From Sphingomonas sp. Root720 (GTDB lineage Bacteria > Pseudomonadota > Alphaproteobacteria > Sphingomonadales > Sphingomonadaceae), in assembly GCF_001428605.1 (NCBI RefSeq), contig NZ_LMID01000013.1:665750-729749 (forward strand): 64,000 bases of DNA, in the 5' to 3' direction. The notes below the pieces were generated by a model that was given only the letters and a program-made list of their open reading frames with translations, had not been told where the DNA came from and did no database searches. A program made the translations under genes and the position numbers. Below are positions 34,121 through 42,535 of this stretch, piece after piece (positions within the stretch are counted from its first letter, which is position 1; each line of letters begins with the position of its first letter).

Positions 34121-36355
34121 TCAGTAGTTGACGTCGAAGGTCAGCTTGACCGTGCGGGGGCGAATGATGCCGAGCGCATCATAATAGGTGCCCAGGCCGC
34201 CGAACGCCTCGCCATAATAGCGCTCGAACGTATAGTCGTCGGTGACCCCGCGCTTGTCGAAGACATTGTCGACCGCCAGGGTGACGCGCATATTGTCCTG
34301 GCTGACGCCGGCCCGCAGCCCCACCGTCGAATAGCCGGGGATCGCGACGAACGGCGTGTTCACGCTCAGCCTATAGCTGTTGGTGCGGCTGCTGCTGCCC
34401 GTATAGGTCGCGCCGACGAAGCCTTTGAGCGCGTCGCTCAGATCCCACTCATAGTCGCTGGAGAAGGAGCCGCTCCACCGCGGTGCCCCGGCCATGCGCT
34501 CGCCCGGGACCGCACCGACGCCGGTGCGCTCGTCCGAGGTGATCTTGGCATCGGTGTAGGACAGCGTCGCCGTCAGGTTCAGCCCGTCGATCGGCAGGAA
34601 ACTGGTCGACGCCTCGAAACCCTTGCTTTCCGCGGTGCCGTTATTGCCGCGGAAGGTCAGCCCGTTGACCACCAGCGGGAGCTGGATCGACGCCCAGTCG
34701 ATGTAGAAGCCCGAAAGGCTGAAGGTCAGCCGCTTGTCGTCGGTGCTGCCCTTGATGCCGGCCTCGTAGTTGGTCAGCACTTCCGGATCGAACTGCGGCG
34801 GAACCGCCTGCCCGACCGCGAAGAAATTGGCGCCGCCCGCCCGGTACCCGCGCGACACATTGCCGTAGAGCATGATGTTCTCGATCGGGTGGTAGCGCGC
34901 CGTGGCCGTCCAGGTTACCTTGCTGTCCTTCGAGGCGCCCGACCGGCCGTCGAAATTGCCGGCGCTGTTGATGCCGAAGCCGCGCTGCTTGTTCTCGGCA
35001 TAGCGGATGCCGCCGGCGATATCGAAGCGCTGGCTGAAATAATAGGTGGCGTTGGCGAAGCCGGCCTTCTCCTCGTAGCGGGAGGACTGGCCGCCGCTAT
35101 AGCCCAAGACGCTGGAACCGGTGGCGAGCGTGACGGTCGGGCCCTCGTAATTATAGCTGTAGCGTTCGTTGGTGTAGAACCCGCCCACCTGCCACTCGAG
35201 GCCCTGCGCGTTCGCGCTTTCGGACTGAAGGCGAACCTCCTGCACGAACTTCAGATTCTTGCCGAAGCTGACGAACAGGTCGCGGGTTCCCGGCGAGAAG
35301 GACGCCTCGGTCATCGACCGGCCGAACTTCTGGTCGGTCCAGCTCGACGTGGACAGGAGCGTGGCGAAGCCGAAGTCATAGCTCACCGTGGCGTTGAACA
35401 GGTTGAAGCGGTCGCGGACATATTCGGGGACCGGCCGTGTCTGGGTCAGATCGCCGAAGGCCGGGGTCAGCGTGGTGCGGATCGCGTCGACCGAGGAGTC
35501 GCCGCCCGTCGAAAGCTTCTGCGTCAGCGCCGTCAGCTTGATGTCGAGATCCTCGGTCGGGCGCAGCGCCAGGATCGCACGGCCGCCGCGGTTCTTCGAC
35601 CAGTTCACGTCCTTGTCGCCGACCGCGACATTGTCGATATAGCCGGCATCCTTGCGATAATAGCCGACGACGCGCAACGCCGCCCAGTCGGCGAGCGGCA
35701 CGTTGACCATCGCCTTGCCCGAATAATCGGTGCCGCCCTTGTGCACCGATCCGACACCGAGCTGCCCGGCGGCGGCGACGCGATCGAATTGCGGCGCCTT
35801 GGAGACATATTTGATCACGCCGCCCAGCGCGTTGGCGCCGTACAGCGTGCCCTGCGGCCCCTTGAGCACCTCGATCCGCTCCATGTCGAAGGGATCGGGA
35901 TCGGGGTTGAGCTCTCCCGACAGGGCGGCCGTCGCCGCCGCGGTGATCGGCGTCTCGTCGAAATATTGCGCGACCGAACTGCTCGGCTGCGTCGTGCCGA
36001 CATTGATGCCGCGGATGCTGATCTGGGTGCGACCGGGCGTCGTGCTCTGCAGGGAGACGCCGGGTGTCAGACGGGTGAAATCCTGAAGGCTGCTGATACC
36101 GAGCTGCGACAAGCGGTCCCCGGTCAGCGCGCTGACCGAGCCCGCGACGTTGAGCAGGTTCTCGCTGCGTTTGGAGGCAGTAACGACGATCTCCGCGACG
36201 CCGCTCTCGGCCGGCGCCTGCTGCGCCAGAACCGGCGCGGCGGCCGTGGCACCGAGCGCGAACAGCGCCACCCCGGCCGTCAGGCGCAAAGCCCCGCGGG
36301 GCGACGGAGCCCGGCCGGAAGAGACCGCCCCGATACCGATGATCTTGTTCGACAT
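34121..36355 (-). CDS. TonB-dependent outer-membrane receptor (hydroxyproline block)
   Basis: 744 residues from ATG 36355, preceded by AAGGGGAAA. A signal region ends near PVLAQQ. The plug shows AEIVVTASKRSENLLNVAG and KGPQGTLYGANALGGVIKYV, and the barrel ends in TFDVNY. It heads an operon with the reductase and the DPP-type peptidase. Its regulatory region carries two elements of the XRE-cupin motif set (36392-36432). A peptide rich in proline or hydroxyproline is a reasonable ligand guess. Confidence 0.93.
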   Translation of the reverse strand: MSNKIIGIGAVSSGRAPSPRGALRLTAGVALFALGATAAAPVLAQQAPAESGVAEIVVTASKRSENLLNVAGSVSALTGDRLSQLGISSLQDFTRLTPGVSLQSTTPGRTQISIRGINVGTTQPSSSVAQYFDETPITAAATAALSGELNPDPDPFDMERIEVLKGPQGTLYGANALGGVIKYVSKAPQFDRVAAAGQLGVGSVHKGGTDYSGKAMVNVPLADWAALRVVGYYRKDAGYIDNVAVGDKDVNWSKNRGGRAILALRPTEDLDIKLTALTQKLSTGGDSSVDAIRTTLTPAFGDLTQTRPVPEYVRDRFNLFNATVSYDFGFATLLSTSSWTDQKFGRSMTEASFSPGTRDLFVSFGKNLKFVQEVRLQSESANAQGLEWQVGGFYTNERYSYNYEGPTVTLATGSSVLGYSGGQSSRYEEKAGFANATYYFSQRFDIAGGIRYAENKQRGFGINSAGNFDGRSGASKDSKVTWTATARYHPIENIMLYGNVSRGYRAGGANFFAVGQAVPPQFDPEVLTNYEAGIKGSTDDKRLTFSLSGFYIDWASIQLPLVVNGLTFRGNNGTAESKGFEASTSFLPIDGLNLTATLSYTDAKITSDERTGVGAVPGERMAGAPRWSGSFSSDYEWDLSDALKGFVGATYTGSSSRTNSYRLSVNTPFVAIPGYSTVGLRAGVSQDNMRVTLAVDNVFDKRGVTDDYTFERYYGEAFGGLGTYYDALGIIRPRTVKLTFDVNY

Positions 36356-36391
36356 GACTTTCCCCTTCTTCTGCTAGGGCCGGGATATCGC

Positions 36392-36432
36392 GTTTTGTAC
36401 AATTTGTCCAATCAAATTTCCTTTTTGGAAAT
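36392..36432. promoter_or_regulatory. XRE-cupin-type motif and palindrome before the receptor
   Basis: GTTTTGTACAATTTG at 36392-36406 matches the 3' part of the block motif. ATTTCC-TTTTT-GGAAAT at 36416-36432 is a perfect 17-base palindrome. Both lie 37-77 bases upstream of the receptor start. Confidence 0.6.
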
Positions 36433-36476
36433 ATCGCGGAAAATGGCCGAGCCGGGGTCGCAACCGCTTCCCGGCC

Positions 36477-36899
36477 TCAGCTTCCGCCGAGGCGAAGGTC
36501 GCCCTCGGCGGTGATCGTGACCCGTTCGTCGGCCCCGATCCGCCGCTGGCGGTCGACCGCCATCCGGAGCAGGGGCGGCGTGGGCCAATCCATTTCATGC
36601 GCGACGAAAATGCCGAGCGCGAGGATGGCGTCGGCCTCCGCCAGCACGATCGCCGCCGGCGCCTGCCCCCGCCGGATCAGTTCGAGCAGCACCGAACTGG
36701 CGGAGGACGAACCGCGCAATTCCCGGATCAGCAAGATGCGGCCCGCGACCGACCGGCCCTGGGCGGCATTGGCCGGTTCGAGCAGGCGGCCGTCCTCGGG
36801 CGACACGCCGCCCCAGAAGCTGATCGGATCGACCAGATGCAGCACCGTGCCGGTCACGTCGCGCATGGGCCGGCTGGGCACGAGCAGCGTCGCCATCAT
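36477..36899 (-). CDS. Aconitase X swivel-domain subunit (DUF126)
   Basis: 140 residues. ATG 36899 overlaps the TGA of the large subunit (ATGA), which fixes the start and shows coupling. The protein has the swivel-domain pattern SFWGGVSPEDGRLLEP, GRILLIRELRGSSSASSVLLEL with the conserved GSSSAS, and APAAIVLAEADAILALG. In two-subunit aconitase-X enzymes this piece closes over the active site. The complex with the gene upstream is predicted to dehydrate cis-3-hydroxy-L-proline; an archaeal-type mevalonate-5-phosphate dehydratase has the same architecture but does not fit this context. Confidence 0.9.
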   Translation of the reverse strand: MMATLLVPSRPMRDVTGTVLHLVDPISFWGGVSPEDGRLLEPANAAQGRSVAGRILLIRELRGSSSASSVLLELIRRGQAPAAIVLAEADAILALGIFVAHEMDWPTPPLLRMAVDRQRRIGADERVTITAEGDLRLGGS

Positions 36900-38152
36900 G
36901 CCGTCGCCTTCATGATCAGCCGACCCGCGACGGCGCTCTCGATGCAATCGGCCAGCGTCGCAAAGACGACGTCGTAGCCGGTGTTGCCCGGGGTATAATG
37001 GGCGAATTTCCCCGAATTGGTGACCAGCAGCCCGCTCGATTTCGGCAGGATCGGCGTGACGACGATGCAGGTGTCGGCGACGACGACCACGCCCTGCCGG
37101 GCCAGCCGGTCTTCCCACCCCTCCTCCCGGATTTCGGCCAGCGCATGGCGGCCGGTGCAGGCATAGATCGGCACGGCGCAGCGCCGTTCGCCGAGCATGT
37201 GGCCGACGCTGCGCAGTTCCGCCGCCGACAGGTGCGGACTGCCGATCGCGACCGCATCGATCGCCGCGCCCGGGCGGGCATCCGATGTCGACAGGCGCGC
37301 CCGGGCATCGCGCAGCATCGCCATGTCGAGGGTGATCGTTTCGACCGGCGGGACCCCGCCGAAGACCGTATCGGCATCGGGCGCCTCGGGGGTCAGGCCC
37401 ACGATGTGGAACAGGCCGACGGCGCCGCTCGACGCCGCGGCCGCGCCGAGCGCCTTGAGCTGGTCCTCGCCGGTGCGGGGTACGCCGGTGAACGCCGCGA
37501 CATCGGCCCCCACCGCCCGCCCCAGCCAGGCGCCGAGGATCGGCCAGGCCGCGTCGTCGGCCCAGAAGCCGGCGGGAAGCCGCGACGTATCGACCGCGAT
37601 GGTCGCATGGCGGTTCCCGGGCAGGTGAAGGCCGGTGCGGGGCGCCCGTCCCGCGATCGCCGCGCAGATGTCGAGGAAGTCGCCATAGCGGTTGGTGCGT
37701 GCGCCCAGCACCGAATTGCAGAAGGCGACGGCGTTGCTCTCGCCCCAGGCGACATCCTCGCCCGGCGCCGGCCGATGCCCCGCCTGATAGGGCGCGCAGG
37801 TCCAGGTCTGGCGACAGCCGAGCGCGACATAGGCCTGCATCATCCGCCGCGCCATCGCCGCCGCATGGGCGTCGAGCCGATCGCGCCGGTGATGGATCAG
37901 GTCGAGCGAACCGACGTTCAGGGTGGACGGTACCGCCACGGTCGCGCCCTGCTCGACGAGCCGGTCCGCGAACAGCGTCCCGCTGTCGCCATGATAGAGG
38001 CAGCCGTCGATATGGGCGGAGCCGATCGGCGTCAGGTCCCGCGCGCCGAGCAGTTCCGCGGTCTTGATCAGGACGCGCATGGCCAGCGCCGTCCCGGCGC
38101 CGGCGGCGCCGTCGAGCATGGCGCGTTCCGCATCGGTCAGTCGCAGGGGCAC
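36896..38152 (-). CDS. Aconitase X catalytic subunit (DUF521), probable cis-3-hydroxy-L-proline dehydratase
   Basis: 418 residues from GTG 38152, which has GGGAGG 5 bases upstream. Conserved parts are CLYHGDSGTLFADRL, VPSTLNVGSLDL, AFCNSVLGARTNRYGD and VVVADTCIVVTPI, including cysteines expected to hold the iron-sulfur cluster. Bacterial members convert cis-3-hydroxy-L-proline to delta-1-pyrroline-2-carboxylate. The likely reductase for that product is encoded at 33093-34100. The subunit gene overlaps by 4 bases, and a block motif lies 45-60 bases upstream. Confidence 0.9.
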   Translation of the reverse strand: MPLRLTDAERAMLDGAAGAGTALAMRVLIKTAELLGARDLTPIGSAHIDGCLYHGDSGTLFADRLVEQGATVAVPSTLNVGSLDLIHHRRDRLDAHAAAMARRMMQAYVALGCRQTWTCAPYQAGHRPAPGEDVAWGESNAVAFCNSVLGARTNRYGDFLDICAAIAGRAPRTGLHLPGNRHATIAVDTSRLPAGFWADDAAWPILGAWLGRAVGADVAAFTGVPRTGEDQLKALGAAAASSGAVGLFHIVGLTPEAPDADTVFGGVPPVETITLDMAMLRDARARLSTSDARPGAAIDAVAIGSPHLSAAELRSVGHMLGERRCAVPIYACTGRHALAEIREEGWEDRLARQGVVVVADTCIVVTPILPKSSGLLVTNSGKFAHYTPGNTGYDVVFATLADCIESAVAGRLIMKATA

Positions 38153-38196
38153 GGCGTCCTCCCGCGACGCTGTCCAGGATGGGCTGCAGGCATCAT

Positions 38197-38212
38197 ATTT
38201 CCGTTTCGGCAA
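38197..38212. promoter_or_regulatory. XRE-cupin-type motif before the aconitase X genes
   Basis: ATTTCCGTTTCGGCAA in the short gap between the XRE-cupin stop and the aconitase-X start. It shares ATTTCCGTTTYG with the sites at 40181 and 41203. Confidence 0.6.
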
Positions 38213-38233
38213 AAAGGGATCGGGGGCTGGACA

Positions 38234-38869
38234 TCAGCCGCGCGACGGTTGCGCCATCGGCTGGTCGCGCGGATCGTCGCTGACCGCCGGGGCCGATGCG
38301 ATCGTCAGGATCCGCGCGACGCCGTCGCCGACGTTCAGATAGGCATGGCCGACATTGCTGTCGAAATAGATCGACTCGCCCATCTTCAGCCGCAGCGGGG
38401 CATAGAGTTCGGTGTGAAGCTCGACCTCGCCTTCCAGCACGAAAGCGAACTCCTCCCCGGCATGGCGCAGCAGGCCGTCGAAGGCCTCGATCGATCCCGC
38501 GTGCAATTCCATGATGATCGGCGAGAAGCGTTTCGCGACCAGTTCGTCGGCCAGATAGCGATAGCTGTAGACGCCGGCCTCGATCACGAAGCCGGCATCC
38601 TGGCGATGGACGCTGCGGCGGCCGAGAAAGGATTGCGGATCGACGGTCGTGCGCGGGCCGGTCGAGAACAACCGGGTGATGTCGACTTCCAGCGCGCCCG
38701 CCAGGCCGATCAGCTTGTCATAGGTGAGCGACCGCTGGCCATTTTCGATCTTGGAGAGGGTGGAGATCGCCAGGCCGCTGCGCCGGCTGGCGTCCGCCAG
38801 GCTCCAGCCCCGATCGTGGCGGATCGCCCGCAGCGCGGTGCCAAGCGTGGATTTGATGTCGACTGCCAT
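38234..38869 (-). CDS. XRE-family regulator with C-terminal cupin (copy 1)
   Basis: 211 residues. The N-terminal helix-turn-helix (WSLADASRRSGLAISTLSKI and ENGQRSLTYDKL) is joined to a cupin_2 domain (EFAFVLEGEVELHTELYAPL, YFDSNVGHAYLNVGDG). This SutR/PuuR-like architecture senses a small molecule in the cupin pocket. It is closely similar over its whole length to the protein at 41313-41957. It follows the M24 peptidase gene by 13 bases and sits directly upstream of the aconitase-X operon, so it probably regulates this block. Confidence 0.93.
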   Translation of the reverse strand: MAVDIKSTLGTALRAIRHDRGWSLADASRRSGLAISTLSKIENGQRSLTYDKLIGLAGALEVDITRLFSTGPRTTVDPQSFLGRRSVHRQDAGFVIEAGVYSYRYLADELVAKRFSPIIMELHAGSIEAFDGLLRHAGEEFAFVLEGEVELHTELYAPLRLKMGESIYFDSNVGHAYLNVGDGVARILTIASAPAVSDDPRDQPMAQPSRG

Positions 38870-38882
38870 CGGCCCGTCCGCC

Positions 38883-40154
38883 TCAGACCGGCTGCTCGAT
38901 CGATACCGACGGGGTGGAGAACCATCTCGGCCCCGTCTCCGTCATGTAGAAGCAGTCTTCCATCCGGACGCCGAACTCGCCGGGGATGTAGAGGCCGGGC
39001 TCATTCGAGAAGCACATCCCCGGCTGCAGGACCCCGCCCTCGCCGCGGACGAGGTTGATCGGTTCATGGCCGTCGAGACCGATGCCGTGGCCGGTCCGGT
39101 GCGACAGCCCCGGCAGGCGATAGCCGGGGCCGTAGCCGAGCTTCTCGTAATAGGCGCGGACCGCATCGTCGACGCTGCCCGCCGTGACGCCGACACGGGC
39201 CGCGCGGAAGGCGACCTGCTGGCCGCCCTTCACGTCGTTCCACACCTTGCGCTGACGCGCCGTGGGGGTGCCGAAGACGAAGGTGCGCGACACGTCGGAC
39301 TGATAGCCGTCGACCGTGCAGCCGCAGTCCATCAGGATGATCTCGCCCGCTTTGACGATCTGCGGCTTGTCCGATCCGTGCGGATAGGCGGCGGATTCGC
39401 CGATCAGCGCATCCTCGAATTCGGAGCGGCCGCCCAACCGCTCGGTCGCGTCCTTCATGATCGCCTGCACGTCGACATGGCGCATGCCCTCGCGAATCCG
39501 CGCGATGGTGTGGCGATAGGCGGCGATGGTGATGTCGGTGGCATATTGCATCAGCGCGATCTCGGACGCCGACTTGATCATGCGGCAGCCGCGCACCACC
39601 CCCGCGCCATTCTTCACCGTCACCGTTGGCAGCGCCTTCTGCAGCCCGTCGATGATGAAATAGCGATTGGTCTCCTCGGTGCCGATCGCAGCCGAAGCCA
39701 GCCCCCGCTCCGCGAGGAAGCCGGCAACCTTCGCGAGCGGATTCTCGTCCTCGAGCCAGGTGCGGACGTCGGCGGGCACCGCCAGCGTCTCGCGCACCGA
39801 CGGCTCCTCGAAAAAGGGCGTGACCAGCGCGATCCCGCCCTGCGCCGGGATGATCGCGCAGGTCAGCCTTTCGCTGCGGCGCCAGTGCACGCCGGTGAAA
39901 TAGACCAGGCTGGATCCCGGCTCGACGATCAGCGCGGCCAGCCCCTGCTGCCGCATCAGAGCCTGCGCCTTGGCGATGCGGGCCAGATATTCCAGGCCGG
40001 CGATACCGGCCGGCCGTCCGGGCAAGGGGGAAAGCCCCTGCTCCGCCGCGACGCCCGCCATCTCCGCCCGCGCAGATCCGGCCGCGACCAGCGCCAGGCC
40101 GGCCACGCCATATGTGAGGAACGCCCGCCGTTCCATGCCCTGAAGCTCTGCCAT
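38883..40154 (-). CDS. Tat-exported M24 family peptidase (Xaa-Pro aminopeptidase/creatinase fold)
   Basis: 423 residues from ATG 40154 with GAGG 4 bases upstream. The N-terminus carries a twin-arginine signal (MERRAFLTYGVAGLALVAAG). The pita-bread fold metal ligands are visible in LMDCGCTVDGYQSDVSRTF, RTGHGIGLDGHEP and the FSNEPGLY and RMEDCFY segments. M24 enzymes of this type cleave Xaa-Pro bonds or related imides. Export by Tat fits a cofactor-loaded metalloenzyme acting on peptides in the periplasm beside the S9 peptidase. Confidence 0.88.
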   Translation of the reverse strand: MAELQGMERRAFLTYGVAGLALVAAGSARAEMAGVAAEQGLSPLPGRPAGIAGLEYLARIAKAQALMRQQGLAALIVEPGSSLVYFTGVHWRRSERLTCAIIPAQGGIALVTPFFEEPSVRETLAVPADVRTWLEDENPLAKVAGFLAERGLASAAIGTEETNRYFIIDGLQKALPTVTVKNGAGVVRGCRMIKSASEIALMQYATDITIAAYRHTIARIREGMRHVDVQAIMKDATERLGGRSEFEDALIGESAAYPHGSDKPQIVKAGEIILMDCGCTVDGYQSDVSRTFVFGTPTARQRKVWNDVKGGQQVAFRAARVGVTAGSVDDAVRAYYEKLGYGPGYRLPGLSHRTGHGIGLDGHEPINLVRGEGGVLQPGMCFSNEPGLYIPGEFGVRMEDCFYMTETGPRWFSTPSVSIEQPV

Positions 40155-40180
40155 GGATCCTCGCCCTTCGCCCAAGCTGT

Positions 40181-40215
40181 ATTTCCGTTTTGTATATTAT
40201 TTTCCTAATTGTCAA
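40181..40215. promoter_or_regulatory. XRE-cupin-type motifs in the M24/TSUP divergent promoter
   Basis: ATTTCCGTTTTGTATA at 40181-40196 is a full match to the block motif. TTTCC-TAATT-GTCAA at 40201-40215 is a weaker second element. They lie between the divergent starts at 40154 and 40237, in a short AT-rich island. Confidence 0.6.
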
Positions 40216-40236
40216 ATCTAGCTGTCCGCAATAACG

Positions 40237-41160
40237 ATGGCCGTCCCGACCGGCTCCTCCTTCGAGAAGACCGGCGCCGCCGAGGCAATGCCGATGATCC
40301 TTGTCCTATTGCTGGTGCCCCTCGGTCTCATGGCGGCCCTTTATGCAGGCGCGCTCCTCCGGCGCTGCATCGCGACGCACGCGCTGCGACCGAAGGCCGA
40401 AGCCGTCGCGCTGGGCGCCGTCACCAACTTCTTCGACACGCTGGGGATAGGCTCCTTCGCGCCCACCATGGCCTGGATGAAGTTCCGGTCGCTCGTCCCC
40501 GACAATCTCATCCCGCCGACCATGCTCGCGGGCCATTCGCTCCCCACGATCGTGCAGGCGACGGTCTTCCTGATCCTGCTGGGCGTGCAGGTCGACCCAT
40601 CCCTGCTGATCGGATGCATCGTCGCGATGATCGCCGGCGGCTATGTGGGCGTGCCGCTGGCACGGCTGGCGCCGGTGCGCGTGGTGCAGGGCTTCGTCTC
40701 GATCGGCCTGTGCCTGGCGGCGATATTCTACGCCTTGGCGAATCTCGGCTGGATGCCCGGCGGGGGCACCGCCGCGGCGCTGCCGATCGGACTGATGATC
40801 GCGGCGATCGCCGCCCATGCCGTGCTGGGCATATTGCTCAATTTCGGCGTCGGCGCCTACGCCCCGACGCTGGCGATGCTCAGCCTGTTCGGCATGGATC
40901 CGCGACTGGCCTTTCCGATCATGACCAGCGCAGGCGCCTTTTCGATCAGCACCTCCGGAATCCGGTTGGCGCGTGCGGCGGATATCGACCTGCGCGTGGT
41001 CCTGGGCATGGCTATGGGCGGTGCTCCGGCGGTGCTGGTCGCCGCGTTCCTCGTGCGCGACATGCCGGTCGAGCCGCTGCGCTGGCTCGTCGTTGTTATC
41101 GTCCTCTATGCTGCGGCGATATTGGCGAGGGCCGCGCTGCGCGAGGGTCCGGGCGGTTGA
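40237..41160 (+). CDS. TSUP (TauE/SafE)-family membrane permease
   Basis: Up to 307 residues with about eight membrane helices. The start is uncertain: ATG 40237 has no clear ribosome-binding site, and ATG 40288 is just before helix 1. Two inverted repeats of four helices each begin with AEAVALGAVTNFFDTLGIGS and AAHAVLGILLNFGVGAYAPT, the TSUP hallmark. The family exports or imports sulfonates and organic anions. Divergence from the M24 gene over a shared motif suggests it transports a product or effector of this block. Confidence 0.85.
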   Translation: MAVPTGSSFEKTGAAEAMPMILVLLLVPLGLMAALYAGALLRRCIATHALRPKAEAVALGAVTNFFDTLGIGSFAPTMAWMKFRSLVPDNLIPPTMLAGHSLPTIVQATVFLILLGVQVDPSLLIGCIVAMIAGGYVGVPLARLAPVRVVQGFVSIGLCLAAIFYALANLGWMPGGGTAAALPIGLMIAAIAAHAVLGILLNFGVGAYAPTLAMLSLFGMDPRLAFPIMTSAGAFSISTSGIRLARAADIDLRVVLGMAMGGAPAVLVAAFLVRDMPVEPLRWLVVVIVLYAAAILARAALREGPGG

Positions 41161-41202
41161 ACGCCTGGCCTCCGCCCTCCGATGGGCGCTCGGCGAGATA
41201 GA

Positions 41203-41218
41203 ATTTCCGTTTCGTACA
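41203..41218. promoter_or_regulatory. XRE-cupin-type motif before regulator copy 2
   Basis: ATTTCCGTTTCGTACA, 95 bases upstream of the start at 41313, in an AT-rich stretch that follows the TSUP stop. It suggests auto- or cross-regulation by the twin regulators. Confidence 0.6.
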
Positions 41219-41312
41219 AATTGTTGCCGCTGGGCCGGCGGACGAGTTGCAATCCCACCCGTCCGGTCATAGGTCTGGTCCGATCGTCGGGGCAGGCTGG
41301 AGCTGAGAGCGC

Positions 41313-41957
41313 ATGGACAACAGGGCCGAACAGGCACTGACGCTGGCATCCGCCTTGCGCTCGATCCGTCAGGAGCATGGCTGGACCCTTGCCGACGCCT
41401 CCAAGGTCACCGGATTGTCGATCTCTACCCTGTCCAAGATCGAGAACGGCCAGCGGTCGCTGAGCTACGACAAGCTCGTCGCCCTCGCCGCAAAGCTGTC
41501 GGTCGATGTCTCGCGCCTGTTCGGCGATCGTACGCGCCCATCGGCCCCGCCCCCGTCCTTCGCGGGGCGGCGCAGCGTCCATCGAACGGGTGAGGGCTTC
41601 CAGGTCTCGACCCGACCCTATACTTACAATTATCTCGCCCACGATCTCATCAAAAAGCGCTTCATCCCGTCGCTTATCGAAATCCATGCGACATCGCTGG
41701 GCGATTTCGAGCACATGATGAAGCATAAGGGCGACGAGTTCGTCTATGTGATCGAAGGCGAGATCGAGGTGCATACCGAAATTTACGCACCGCTCCGCCT
41801 CAGAGCGGGGGAGAGCGTGTTCTTCGACAGCGGCGTGGGCCATGCCTATGTGAAGATCGGCGACGCAACAGCCAGGATTCTTTGCGTGGATTCCGATGTT
41901 GACGACGTGGTCAGCGACGAGGCGATTTCTCCTTATCCCCTTACAAGTGATCGTTGA
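41313..41957 (+). CDS. XRE-family regulator with C-terminal cupin (copy 2)
   Basis: 214 residues. The helix-turn-helix (WTLADASKVTGLSISTLSKI, ENGQRSLSYDKL) is almost the same as in copy 1, so both probably read the same DNA motif. The cupin part (EFVYVIEGEIEVHTEIYAPL, FFDSGVGHAYVKIGDA) is also close but differs in the linker, so the ligand may differ. It lies alone on the plus strand after the TSUP gene, with the motif at 41203 upstream and a transposase relic downstream. Confidence 0.93.
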   Translation: MDNRAEQALTLASALRSIRQEHGWTLADASKVTGLSISTLSKIENGQRSLSYDKLVALAAKLSVDVSRLFGDRTRPSAPPPSFAGRRSVHRTGEGFQVSTRPYTYNYLAHDLIKKRFIPSLIEIHATSLGDFEHMMKHKGDEFVYVIEGEIEVHTEIYAPLRLRAGESVFFDSGVGHAYVKIGDATARILCVDSDVDDVVSDEAISPYPLTSDR

Positions 41958-42079
41958 TCGCGATGCGCCGGGGTCGATGGCGGTGAGCCTGCTTCAAGGC
42001 GCTTATCTAAATCGGGCCGACCAACCGCTCCAGAGAGGATCGATAGCGTCGGCGCTCAGGCAGTGGCAAATAGCCTGCT

Positions 42080-42535
42080 TTAGGTCGTAAACTCATAAGC
42101 GCGGAGCCGTAGCCGCATTGAGGTGAGTTGGACCATGGCGAGGATGTCGGCGGCGAGCTTGTCATATCGGGTGGCGACACGGCGGAGGTGATTCAGCCTG
42201 GAGAAGAACCGCTCGATCAGATTGCGCTCGCCGTAGAGGCGCTTGCTGAAGCAGGGTTTCCACTTCCGATTGGATTTGGCCGGGATGTTCGGCGTGGCTC
42301 CTCGCCCCTCGATCAGTTCACGGATGCGGTCAGCATCATAGGCCTTGTCTGTCATCACGACGGTGTGCGGACCGAGATGGTCAAGCAGGGTGTCAGCGAC
42401 CAGTCCGTCGTGCGCCTGTCCTGCCGTCAGGCCGAGCCGCATCGTTACGCTACGCGGCAAGATATCTCGATCTTTGCAACGCAATACGCTCGCCCAGCGC
42501 TCCGGTCGGCATAGCCGGCGCGAGCCGCGCTTCAT
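42080..42535 (-). pseudogene. IS5-family (IS427-like) transposase, C-terminal part
   Basis: The frame encodes the second half of a DDE transposase: VVMTDKAYDADRI with the second aspartate and YGERNLIERFFSRLNHLRR with the glutamate. The N-terminal half with the first aspartate is missing; the first 25 or so codons do not fit the family. No terminal inverted repeats or target duplication can be seen. It touches the stop of the histidine kinase gene at 42536. Confidence 0.8.
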
